DNA of 64,000 nt from Comamonadaceae bacterium (GTDB taxonomy: Bacteria > Pseudomonadota > Gammaproteobacteria > Burkholderiales > Burkholderiaceae_C). The stretch's first letter is position 1, and each line of letters begins with the position of its first letter. The notes beneath the pieces were generated by a model that saw only the letters and a list, made by a program, of their open reading frames with translations, did no database searches and was not told the origin of the DNA. Of the stretch, positions 11,736 through 21,429 are shown in pieces. The stretch spans positions 1-64,000 of the forward strand of contig CANBWK010000001.1 of NCBI GenBank assembly GCA_947373105.1, read 5' to 3'. The translations under genes and the position numbers were made by a program.

Positions 11736-12359
11736 ATGGCAGAAACCCCGAATTCCACAATGGCCGCCCCTGAGTTGGCCAAACCTCATTCCAAGACCGA
11801 GTTATTCACCACATTCTCGCAAATGGCCTTGAAAGGCTTTGGCGGCGTCTTGGCCGTGGTGCAGTCTGACCTTGTAGACCGCAAGCGCTGGATGACGCAG
11901 ACGCAATTCGTTGAAGAATGGTCAGTGGCGCAAATTATGCCGGGCCCCAATGTTGTCAACCTGTGTTTGATGATCGGCGGGCGCTACTTTGGGGTTCAGG
12001 GAGCCATGGCGGCTTTGGCAGGTTTGATTTGTTTTCCGCTGTTGCTGGTACTTGGATTGGCCATATTGTTTGGCGGCGTATCGGACAGCCCCTATGCACA
12101 AGGCGCCTTGCGTGGCATGGGTGCTGTAGCCGCTGGCTTAATCACCGCCACTGGTTTGAAGTTGACCAACGCCTTGCCCCTCAACGCCATGGGTTTAGGC
12201 GCTTGCATTTTGTTTGCCTTAATGACCTTCATTGGTGTCGGCTTGCTGCGTTTGCCGCTGGTGTGGGTACTGCTGGGATTTGGTTTGTTAGCCTGTGGAT
12301 TTGCTTATTACAAACTGAACCAAGTGGCTTTGACCAACACCAAAGGACCGCAGTCATGA
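11736..12359 (+). CDS. Chromate transporter, CHR domain subunit 1
   Basis: 207 residues forming one CHR domain rather than the fused two-domain ChrA. Family marks are FTTFSQMALKGFGGVLAVVQ near residue 30, then SVAQIMPGPNVVNL and GGRYFG. Five or six hydrophobic helices follow. The inferred role is membrane export of chromate or a related oxyanion, working as a heterodimer with the next gene. The stop overlaps the next start by four bases (ATGA). No chrB-type regulator is adjacent, so a chromate role is by family only. Confidence 0.88.
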   Translation: MAETPNSTMAAPELAKPHSKTELFTTFSQMALKGFGGVLAVVQSDLVDRKRWMTQTQFVEEWSVAQIMPGPNVVNLCLMIGGRYFGVQGAMAALAGLICFPLLLVLGLAILFGGVSDSPYAQGALRGMGAVAAGLITATGLKLTNALPLNAMGLGACILFALMTFIGVGLLRLPLVWVLLGFGLLACGFAYYKLNQVALTNTKGPQS

Positions 12360-12952
12360 TGGTCCAGATGACCGCCCAGGATTTTTGGAATCTGTTTCAG
12401 CAATTTGCATCTTTGTCTTTGCTTGGTGTGGGTGGCGCCATTACCAGCGCACCTGACATGCACCGCTTTTTGGTAGAAGAAACGCATTGGCTAAGTGACA
12501 TGCAATTCACCTCTTCGATTGCGATTGCACAAGCATCCCCTGGCCCCAATATTTTGTTTGTGGCTTTGATGGGGTGGAATGTTGGCTTGAATGCCGGCGG
12601 AGGATTGGTCGGTGGACCAACGGCATGGGCTTTGGGCATGCTCGGAATTCTGGCAACCATGGTGGGCATCATGCTGCCTTCATCTGTGCTGACTTACTGT
12701 GCTACACGCTGGGCTCATCGCAACAGAGATTTGCAAGCGGTCAAAGCCTTCAAAGCGGGGATGGCACCCATTGTGATAGCGCTTTTGATCTGCACAGGCT
12801 GGTTACTGACTGCTGCGCACAATCAACCCGGCCGGGACTGGCCATTGTGGTTATTGACGGCTGGTGCCGCATTGTTGGTTTGGCGCACCAAGTTGCACAT
12901 GCTTTGGATGCTTGGCGCTGGAGCCCTTTTGGGGGGGCTCGGGATCATTTGA
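12356..12952 (+). CDS. Chromate transporter, CHR domain subunit 2
   Basis: 198 residues from the ATG at 12356 that overlaps the previous stop. The ORF track shows a longer frame from 11918, but that upstream part is a shadow of subunit 1. Family marks are FASLSLLGVGGAITSAPDMHR, SIAIAQASPGPNILFV and GWNVG, equivalent to the second half of ChrA. About five transmembrane helices follow, ending in GALLGGLGII. It is the antiparallel partner of subunit 1 in the short-chain CHR pair arrangement and ends 12 bases from a convergent lipoprotein gene. Confidence 0.88.
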   Translation: MMVQMTAQDFWNLFQQFASLSLLGVGGAITSAPDMHRFLVEETHWLSDMQFTSSIAIAQASPGPNILFVALMGWNVGLNAGGGLVGGPTAWALGMLGILATMVGIMLPSSVLTYCATRWAHRNRDLQAVKAFKAGMAPIVIALLICTGWLLTAAHNQPGRDWPLWLLTAGAALLVWRTKLHMLWMLGAGALLGGLGII

Positions 12953-12964
12953 TGCCAAAAAGGA

Positions 12965-13312
12965 TCAGTGTGGATTCTCGAAGAAAACAATGTTCGAGTA
13001 ATCACTGAATTCGAAATAAACTTTCTTTTCAGTTGGGTCTACTTGCATATTGAGGTTTTCATCGAGCACACCGTAGCCATAACGGTAATTGCGGGGTTTA
13101 CCGTCATCAGTGCCCAAGGCCGTACTGAGTTTGTCGACTTTCAAAAATCGGCGAACCACCTTGTCACCCGCATAGATCTCCAGCACACCGTTGGTGCCAG
13201 TCCAGTTCTGAATATCGCGGCTGATTTTATTTTGCTGCTCTTGGGTACAGCCTACCAACAATAAAGCAGGTACAGCCAAAGCTGCGGTGGCAAATTTCAA
13301 AGCTATTTTCAT
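12965..13312 (-). CDS. Small lipoprotein of unknown function
   Basis: 115 residues with a clear lipoprotein signal: MKIALKFATAALAVPALLLVGC, lipidated Cys at about residue 22. The mature part is hydrophilic and beta-rich in appearance (GVLEIYAGDKVVRRFLKVDKL, RYGYGVLD, KKVYFEFSDYSNIVFFE). I do not recognise a named domain. An AAAGGAG-type Shine-Dalgarno site lies just before the ATG. It is upstream of and co-directional with nothing obvious: rlmB, on the same strand, ends 18 bases before its start region, so it may be the last gene of the ybbA-rlmB transcript. Confidence 0.75.
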   Translation of the reverse strand: MKIALKFATAALAVPALLLVGCTQEQQNKISRDIQNWTGTNGVLEIYAGDKVVRRFLKVDKLSTALGTDDGKPRNYRYGYGVLDENLNMQVDPTEKKVYFEFSDYSNIVFFENPH

Positions 13313-13330
13313 TTTTCACTCCTTTAAAAA

Positions 13331-14068
13331 TCACAAGCCCCGTTGTCGGAGCGCTTCGTACAAACATACCCCACTGGCCACCGAGACGTTCAGGCTTTCT
13401 ACAGCCCCATGCATCGGAATACTCACCAACTCATCGCAGGTTTTACGGGTTAATTGACGCATCCCTGCGCCTTCGGCGCCCAGTACGATTGCCGTCGGAC
13501 CCGTGAATTCCACTTGGTACAAAGTTTTCGCTGCATCGTCACTGGTACCTGTGATCCAGATGCTGCGTTCTTTCAGTTCACCCAAAGTACGTGCCAAATT
13601 GGTGACCATGAAATACGGCATGGTTTCAGCCGCGCCGCTCGCCACTTTTGCCACCGTGGCATTGATGCCTGCAGCATGGTCCTTGGGGGCAATCACTGCA
13701 TGCGCCCCTGCCCCGTCAGCTACCCGCAAACAGGCACCCAAGTTGTGGGGGTCAGTAATGCCGTCCAGCACCAACAACAAGGGGGGGCCAGTGACTGCGT
13801 CCAGTAAATCGTCTAAAGAATGGATTTGCGCTACAGGTTCGACGCGGGCTGCAACCCCTTGATGGCCATGGCTGCCGCAGAGCTTGGCCAAACGCAGATT
13901 GTCGGCCTCAATCAACCGTGCACCAGCCTCATTGGCGCGCTCCAGAAACTGGCGCATTCTGGCGTCACGTCGCGTGGATTCGTAATAAATTTCAATGATC
14001 GACTGCGGCGCGGTTTTCAATCGAACGCCGACGGCATGAAAGCCGAATAAAACTTTGGGTGATGACAT
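13331..14068 (-). CDS. rlmB: 23S rRNA (guanosine-2'-O)-methyltransferase RlmB (SpoU family)
   Basis: 245 residues from the ATG at 14068 (MSSPKVLFGFHAV); the ORF track start at 14098 would run into the upstream ABC gene. It methylates G2251 in the peptidyl-transferase P loop of 23S rRNA. An N-terminal substrate-binding domain (residues 1-75) precedes the SPOUT knot. Motifs are LDGITDPHNLGACLRVADGAG, AIVLGAEGAGMRQLT and SIPMHGAVESLNVSVASGV, which form the trefoil-knot SAM site. It starts 7 bases after the ABC ATPase stop. A GGG before the start is the only weak ribosome-binding signal. Confidence 0.94.
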   Translation of the reverse strand: MSSPKVLFGFHAVGVRLKTAPQSIIEIYYESTRRDARMRQFLERANEAGARLIEADNLRLAKLCGSHGHQGVAARVEPVAQIHSLDDLLDAVTGPPLLLVLDGITDPHNLGACLRVADGAGAHAVIAPKDHAAGINATVAKVASGAAETMPYFMVTNLARTLGELKERSIWITGTSDDAAKTLYQVEFTGPTAIVLGAEGAGMRQLTRKTCDELVSIPMHGAVESLNVSVASGVCLYEALRQRGL

Positions 14069-14075
14069 TCCCTGA

Positions 14076-14744
14076 TTATCGTTGTTGTCCGGCCTCAATC
14101 ACCAAACGCTGCTGGCATCGCTCAGCCACCCGGGGATCGTGCGTGACCAGAACCAAGGTCGTTCCTTGTTCTTGGTTAAGCTCGAACATCAGGTTCAGGA
14201 TAGTTTCCCCCGTGGCATGGTCCAGACTGCCCGTTGGCTCGTCGGCCAGCAATATCTGGGGACGCATCACGAAGGCTCGGGCCAATGCGACACGTTGCTG
14301 CTCTCCACCGCTCAGAACTTTAGGGTAATGTTTGAGTCGTTGGCCAAGCCCAACCCGATCAAGCATGGCAGTCGCTGTATGAACGCTATTTTTGCGACCC
14401 GCTAATTCCAATGGAAGCATCACGTTTTCAAGTGCCGTTAAATTGGCCATCAACTGAAAACTTTGAAAAACAAAGCCCATGTACTGCGCTCGCACGTGAG
14501 CACGCTCGTCCTCACTCAAAGTGAACAAATCATGACCTGCCAGCAAGACCGAGCCTTGCGAGGGTGTATCCAAACCCGCCATGATGGATAACAAGGTGCT
14601 TTTGCCAGATCCGGAGGCGCCCACAATGGCCATAGTTTCCCCTCTTGCCAAAGTGAAATCAATATCACGCAAAATAGTCAAGGTTCCCGTCGAGTCGGTG
14701 ACCGACTTGAATACATGGGCGACAGAAATGATGGAATCCGGCAT
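14076..14744 (-). CDS. YbbA/LolD-like ABC transporter ATP-binding protein
   Basis: 222 residues from the ATG at 14744; the ORF track uses a TTG two codons earlier. It is a complete nucleotide-binding domain: Walker A GASGSGKST, Q-loop FVFQSFQL, signature LSGGEQQR, Walker B ILLADEP and a switch His in LVTHD. This is the MacB/LolD/YbbA class, which powers lipoprotein or macrolide-type exporters. In E. coli ybbA is paired with the permease ybbP and divergent from tesA. Here tesA is divergent as expected, but no permease is adjacent (rlmB follows), so this is an orphan ATPase within the window. Confidence 0.9.
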   Translation of the reverse strand: MPDSIISVAHVFKSVTDSTGTLTILRDIDFTLARGETMAIVGASGSGKSTLLSIMAGLDTPSQGSVLLAGHDLFTLSEDERAHVRAQYMGFVFQSFQLMANLTALENVMLPLELAGRKNSVHTATAMLDRVGLGQRLKHYPKVLSGGEQQRVALARAFVMRPQILLADEPTGSLDHATGETILNLMFELNQEQGTTLVLVTHDPRVAERCQQRLVIEAGQQR

Positions 14745-15393
14745 GAACAAAACCTTATGGCAACGACGACACTTTAACGCGATAACCCTTTCCGTTTTGG
14801 CTACAGGCTTTTATGTGGCCATTCAGGCAAAATCAGTTCACTCCATTTTGGTCTTGGGTGACTCTATCAGTGCCGAATACGGCTTGCAGCGCGGTCAAGG
14901 CTGGGTTGCCTTACTGGTGCAGAAACTGACAACGGAAAAAATAACTGTCCAAGTTGTGAATGCCAGCATCAGCGGAGAGACGACTTCCGGCGGTCGCTCG
15001 AGGATGTCTACCCTGCTCAAGCAGCACCAGCCTGATCTTGTGGTCATCGAGTTGGGTGCAAATGACGCCTTGCGAGGCTTGGCCTTGACACAAACACAAG
15101 ACAATCTGATTGCAATGGCCCATTCGGCCAAATCGAATGGCGCGAAAGTCCTGCTGTTGGGCATGCAGATGCCTCCTAATTATGGACTTGACTATGCAAA
15201 GCAATTTGAAAATGTCTACCGACAAAGCGCTCAAAAAACACAAGCCCATTTGATCCCCTTTTTCCTCAAAGGCGTTGGTGACGATCCTGATCCGCTTAAA
15301 TGGTTTCAGTCAGACCGTATCCATCCCAATGCTGCCGCCCACCCACAGTTGCTTGCAAACGTTTGGCCAGAAATTAAAAAAATGATTCAATAA
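14743..15393 (+). CDS. tesA: TesA-like arylesterase / lysophospholipase (SGNH hydrolase)
   Basis: 216 residues starting at the ATG at 14743; the ORF track extends to 14581 into the ABC gene. A signal sequence (MNKTLWQRRHF plus a hydrophobic core) indicates periplasmic location. The four SGNH blocks are present: GDSIS with the nucleophilic Ser, NASISGETTSGG with the Gly, ELGANDALRG with the Asn, and DRIHPNAAAH with the catalytic Asp and His. TesA enzymes hydrolyse acyl esters, thioesters and lysophospholipids. Its start codon overlaps that of the divergent ABC gene in a CATG, leaving no intergenic space. Confidence 0.92.
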   Translation: MNKTLWQRRHFNAITLSVLATGFYVAIQAKSVHSILVLGDSISAEYGLQRGQGWVALLVQKLTTEKITVQVVNASISGETTSGGRSRMSTLLKQHQPDLVVIELGANDALRGLALTQTQDNLIAMAHSAKSNGAKVLLLGMQMPPNYGLDYAKQFENVYRQSAQKTQAHLIPFFLKGVGDDPDPLKWFQSDRIHPNAAAHPQLLANVWPEIKKMIQ

Positions 15394-15453
15394 CACGCCA
15401 CTCGGCACAAGGAAGGCCGCATTCAAATTCCAAGGTTTTTGGAGATAATGAAA

Positions 15454-15473
15454 AAACCGGCCTCAGCCGGTTT
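15454..15473 (-). terminator. Intrinsic terminator of the 65-codon gene
   Basis: A perfect 8-bp inverted repeat, AAACCGGC-CTCA-GCCGGTTT, with a six-base A-run at its left edge that reads as U-run for minus-strand transcripts. It sits between convergent tesA and the small gene. It may also stop tesA readthrough, since the plus side has TTTG. Confidence 0.85.
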
Positions 15474-15497
15474 GTCTAGATTGTGTTTGTCGCTGTA

Positions 15498-15695
15498 TCA
15501 AGTTGCCGCTGGCGGTAAATTCTCGGGAATTGCAGCCGCATCAGATTCGGGCTCTTCGGCAACCCCGTCTATTTCTGGGTCATAGCCAGGGTCACCCAGC
15601 TTACGCTCGGCCTTGGCTTTGAGTTTGTCTTCTTTTTTACGCTTTTTAGCCAGTTCTTTCTGACGCTTTTCGTATCCGTAGTTGGGTGTTGCCAA
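15498..15695 (-). CDS. Small highly basic/acidic two-part protein, unknown
   Basis: 65 residues. Residues 7-33 are a Lys/Arg/Glu-rich helix (EKRQKELAKKRKKEDKLKAK); residues 34-65 are acidic and proline-rich (DPGYDPEIDGVAEEPESD). A GAGAGAATAACC region provides a plausible ribosome-binding site. Its own terminator lies just downstream, which supports a real gene. Similar lysine-rich short proteins are common in Burkholderiales annotations, but I know no function. The charge pattern would allow nucleic-acid or ribosome binding. Confidence 0.65.
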   Translation of the reverse strand: MATPNYGYEKRQKELAKKRKKEDKLKAKAERKLGDPGYDPEIDGVAEEPESDAAAIPENLPPAAT

Positions 15696-15785
15696 GGTTA
15701 TTCTCTCTTTAGATGTAGCTCGACTGTATCAGCTTGCGTTAGGGTCCGGTCATTTCACGCAATCCCTGTCAGCACAACAGCTTGG

Positions 15786-15884
15786 TTAGCCCAGCCAAGG
15801 CGTCAAAATAAATATGCCCAAGGCCCATTGTGACAAGCCCAACAAGACGCTTATGCCCGCAATGGTGGGTATCGCAAAAATGAA
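15786..15884 (-). pseudogene. In-frame hydrophobic 32-codon remnant after the metC-like stop
   Basis: Directly after the TAA of the lyase gene, the same frame stays open for 32 codons and reads FIFAIPTIAGISVLLGLSQW and on to TPWLG before the next stop. Its composition is that of one or two membrane helices. It has no ATG; only TTG codons occur inside. It may be the decayed 3' end of a lost membrane-protein gene or a chance open stretch. Confidence 0.25.
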
Positions 15885-17120
15885 TTACAACGGCAACGTT
15901 GCTAGGAGTGAATGTTGTAGATCCTCAATCAGATCTGCAGCCGCTTCTAAGCCCGTGGAAAAACGTACCAATGTACCTGACTTTAAATGGGAGGGCCACG
16001 CTTGTCGCATGGCGCGAATGTCGTAAGGCACGACCAGTGAAACAGGACCGCCCCAACTGTAGCCAATTTTGAACAATTTCAAATGATCGCAAAATGCATC
16101 CACTTGTGACAGGCTGAACTGAGGTGACATCATCACGCTGAACAATCCTGCCGCCAAACCTGTCTTGCCTGAAATTTCACAAAGCGATTTCCAATGTCCA
16201 TGCCCAGGCGACTCAGGAAAAGCGGGGTGAAGTACTTGAGCGCATTGGGGCTGCAATTGAAACCAAGCGGCCAATGCACGGGCTGTTTCGTCTTGAGCTT
16301 TATAGCGAATGCCAATGCTAGGCAATGAGCGTATGACGGATTCCACATCATTTGCAGCAACCCCCAAACCTAAACGCATATGACAAAGTTTTATTTTCAG
16401 ATGGAGTTCGGGGTCGCGCGTTATGACACTGCCCATCAAGACATCACCGCCCCCGCTGGGGTACTTTGTCAAAGCATGCGCACTGATGTCAACCCCTAAA
16501 GTCCCATCTCCCAACAAATCAAACGGTTTAAAAGCCAATCCTGCTCCCCACGTATTGTCCAGAGCGCAGAGCACATTTTTATCCCGGCAAATGCGGGTCA
16601 ATGCCAACAAATCGGGGAACTCCATGCTCACAGAACCAGGCGCTTCAAGCCAAACCAATCGGGTACGGAGATTGATACGGTCGGCCAATTCAGCAGCGTT
16701 CAGTGGATCATAAAACTGGTGAGTGATGCCAAAGGACTTCAGCTCGCCCTCGGCCAATGCCTTGTTAGGGCCGTAAGCGTTGTCAGGCAACAAAATTTCA
16801 TCGCCAACCTTCAAAAGTGCGAGGGCTACCGTAGAGAGTGCCGCAAGCCCACTGGGTGCCAGTACACACTGCAGACCGCCCTCAAGGGCACACAAACGTT
16901 CCTCTAGCAGGTAAGACGTTGGTGTGCCATGCAAGCCATAGGTGTAACCAGATTTGTTTTTCCATTCGCGCTGGCGCATGGCCGCAACATTGGGAAAATA
17001 AACCGTAGACGCTTTGAAAACACCTGGCTGCGGAGAATCAAATTCACCGGGAGGCTGATAAGGGTGGTGAATAAGGTGCGTGACGGAATGGGCGGGGATA
17101 TTTTTTTTCATGTCCGCCAT
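15885..17120 (-). CDS. Cystathionine beta-lyase-like PLP enzyme
   Basis: 411 residues from the ATG at 17120, seven bases after the phosphoribosyltransferase stop; the ORF track start at 17183 lies inside that gene. It belongs to the Cys/Met-metabolism PLP family (fold type I). YTYGLHGTPTS, LAPSGLAALSTVALALL, ALDNTWGAG and SAHALTKYPSGGGDVLMG are visible, the last with the PLP-binding Lys. The Gly-Gly-Gly-Asp after the Lys departs from the GHSD of cystathionine gamma-synthase types and suits the MetC-type beta-lyase branch. The expected reaction is cystathionine to homocysteine, pyruvate and ammonia, though related C-S lyases cannot be excluded. Confidence 0.85.
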   Translation of the reverse strand: MADMKKNIPAHSVTHLIHHPYQPPGEFDSPQPGVFKASTVYFPNVAAMRQREWKNKSGYTYGLHGTPTSYLLEERLCALEGGLQCVLAPSGLAALSTVALALLKVGDEILLPDNAYGPNKALAEGELKSFGITHQFYDPLNAAELADRINLRTRLVWLEAPGSVSMEFPDLLALTRICRDKNVLCALDNTWGAGLAFKPFDLLGDGTLGVDISAHALTKYPSGGGDVLMGSVITRDPELHLKIKLCHMRLGLGVAANDVESVIRSLPSIGIRYKAQDETARALAAWFQLQPQCAQVLHPAFPESPGHGHWKSLCEISGKTGLAAGLFSVMMSPQFSLSQVDAFCDHLKLFKIGYSWGGPVSLVVPYDIRAMRQAWPSHLKSGTLVRFSTGLEAAADLIEDLQHSLLATLPL

Positions 17121-17127
17121 GTTAGCG

Positions 17128-17652
17128 TCAGACCTTCCACTTCTCCAGCAATTTTTCCGGACGTGTCGAGTCATACCCTTCAAAAGGTTGATGAATCCAA
17201 GGGTTGGTTGCTAAAAATTCTACCGAGTAATCAGCCTTGAAATCTGAAACACCTTTGGTCCAAAGCACAGCCGTGCGCAATTCGGTAATGGGCGTGTAAT
17301 TGGTTTTGAGCATGTTCACAACAGCTTTAAGCGTATGCCCCGTATCTGCCAAGTCGTCAACCAGCAAAACTCGACCAGCGATTTCACCTTTGGGTGTGGT
17401 GATGAAACGTGCAATGTCTAAATGCCCTTGAACTGTGCCAGAGTCTGCACGGTAGGAACTGGTCGACATGATGGCCAAAGGTTTGTCAAAAACACGGGAC
17501 AAAATGTCACCAGGTCGCATACCGCCGCGGGCTAAACACAAAATAGTGTCAAACTCCCAGCCGGACTGATGAATCTTAATGGCCAGCTTTTCTACCAAAT
17601 TATGGTATTCGTCATAGCTCACATACAGGTGTTTGCCGTCTTCAGTTAACAT
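17128..17652 (-). CDS. Purine-type phosphoribosyltransferase (Gpt/Hpt-like)
   Basis: 174 residues from the ATG at 17652 (MLTEDGKHLYVSYDEY), which has GGAGA seven bases upstream; the ORF track start at 17700 lacks such a site. The PRPP-binding loop VLLVDDLADTGHTL is typical of type I phosphoribosyltransferases, and LARGGMRPGDILSR forms the second conserved loop. Length and flavour fit xanthine/hypoxanthine-guanine salvage enzymes. Location next to purA supports a role in purine salvage feeding AMP and GMP synthesis. The exact base specificity cannot be read from sequence. Confidence 0.87.
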   Translation of the reverse strand: MLTEDGKHLYVSYDEYHNLVEKLAIKIHQSGWEFDTILCLARGGMRPGDILSRVFDKPLAIMSTSSYRADSGTVQGHLDIARFITTPKGEIAGRVLLVDDLADTGHTLKAVVNMLKTNYTPITELRTAVLWTKGVSDFKADYSVEFLATNPWIHQPFEGYDSTRPEKLLEKWKV

Positions 17653-17721
17653 CAAAATCTCCAAGAGAATGAGTGCAGGTGGCCCAATTTGGGACACCAC
17701 AGGAAGCCATTGACTGTAAAT

Positions 17722-20275
<2,554 letters not shown>

Positions 20276-20325
20276 AAGATTATTGCAGCTGTAAAAACCG
20301 TGATTTTACCTTTTGAAAAGGCTAT

Positions 20326-20511
20326 TCACGAGACACACAGCAAGAGAATGAGTCCGACGAGTGCACTGCACAGGCCAAAAAATCGAATTTGACCATCCTC
20401 AAGTCGCAAAAGTTGCTCAAACATTTTTCGCCATCGCATGGGAGATGCCATAGGCAGAATACCCTCAATAATCAGCATGAGGGCCAAGGCGATAAGCAGT
20501 TGCTCAAGCAC
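20326..20511 (-). CDS. DUF2065 (YjeT-like) inner-membrane protein
   Basis: 61 residues with two hydrophobic helices (about 3-22 and 42-60) joined by a short basic loop (SPMRWRKMFEQL). This matches the DUF2065/YjeT family, which in E. coli also lies between hflC and purA. The function is unknown; the constant position beside hflKC suggests a small accessory to the HflKC membrane complex, but that is inference. Three bases separate its start from the hflC stop, so it is co-translated. Confidence 0.88.
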   Translation of the reverse strand: MLEQLLIALALMLIIEGILPMASPMRWRKMFEQLLRLEDGQIRFFGLCSALVGLILLLCVS

Positions 20512-20514
20512 AGA

Positions 20515-21414
20515 CTACTTTTTGGCGGGCACTGGATTCATATTGCCCTTCATTGACTTGAAAAAATCAGAAGAACTGGGATCCAAAACCATCACATCAG
20601 ATTTTTTAGCAAATGTCGCTTTGTAAGCATCCAAGCTGCGGTAAAACTGTGCGAATTGCGGGTCTTTACCAAAAGCCTCTGAATAAATGCGAGCGGCTTG
20701 CGCATCACCGGCGCCTTTAATTTTTTGTGCTTCTCGGTATGCATTGGCAATAGTGACTTCGCGTTGACGGTCGGCATCGGCACGAATTTTTTCGCCCTCA
20801 GCACCACCGGTCGATCGCAATTCGTTGGCTACACGTTTTCGCTCAGCTTCCATTCGGCGGTAAACGGACTCGGTAATGGCATCTACATAGTCAGCACGAG
20901 TGATCCGCACATCCACAACATCCACACCCCAGGGCTTTTCACCCCGAACTTTTTCAAGAACCTCTCGCTTCACATCGGCCATCAAGGTTTCACGTTGCAA
21001 TGAAAGTAATTCTTTGACAGTTCGTTTATTGATCTCTTCTTGGAAGGCATTGCGGACAACGCGATTGAGTTGGTTGGCACCAGACTTTTCATCCAGCCCC
21101 ACATTTCGAATGTAAGCCATCGGGTCAGTAATACGCCAGCGTACAAACCAATCAATCACCACACGTTGCTTTTCTGCGGTCAACATGGGTTCTGTATCAG
21201 GGCTGTCCAAAGTCAGCAATCGCTTGTCGATGTAGGTCACATTTTGAAGCGGAGGCGGCAGCTTGATATTCAATCCAGGCTCGGTAATCACTTCTTTGAT
21301 TTGACCCAGTGCATAGACCACACCAAACTGACGCTGGTCGACCACAAAAACCATGGAGCTGAGCATGCCCAGCACGATGATCAACGATGTTATCCAAAAA
21401 CCAATACGGTTCAT
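20515..21414 (-). CDS. hflC: FtsH protease modulator HflC
   Basis: 299 residues. An N-terminal transmembrane helix (about 5-25) is followed by a periplasmic SPFH/band-7 domain (VVDQRQFGVVYALGQIKEV onward) and a long Ala/Glu/Arg-rich coiled-coil (RMEAERKRVANELRSTGGAEG). HflC forms, with HflK, a large ring in the inner membrane that surrounds and regulates the FtsH protease. It starts 15 bases after the hflK stop with a GGAG site. The C-terminus ends in a Lys-rich tail. Confidence 0.95.
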   Translation of the reverse strand: MNRIGFWITSLIIVLGMLSSMVFVVDQRQFGVVYALGQIKEVITEPGLNIKLPPPLQNVTYIDKRLLTLDSPDTEPMLTAEKQRVVIDWFVRWRITDPMAYIRNVGLDEKSGANQLNRVVRNAFQEEINKRTVKELLSLQRETLMADVKREVLEKVRGEKPWGVDVVDVRITRADYVDAITESVYRRMEAERKRVANELRSTGGAEGEKIRADADRQREVTIANAYREAQKIKGAGDAQAARIYSEAFGKDPQFAQFYRSLDAYKATFAKKSDVMVLDPSSSDFFKSMKGNMNPVPAKK

Positions 21415-21429
21415 TTATGACTCCTTCGC

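Noticed and set aside
15781-15800. CTTGG...CCAAG inverted repeat downstream of the metC-like gene as a terminator
   Set aside because: Only 5 bp of stem and no U-run on the minus strand.
15814-16026. 70-codon plus-strand ORF
   Set aside because: Overlaps the 3' end of the metC-like gene on the other strand and has no family features.
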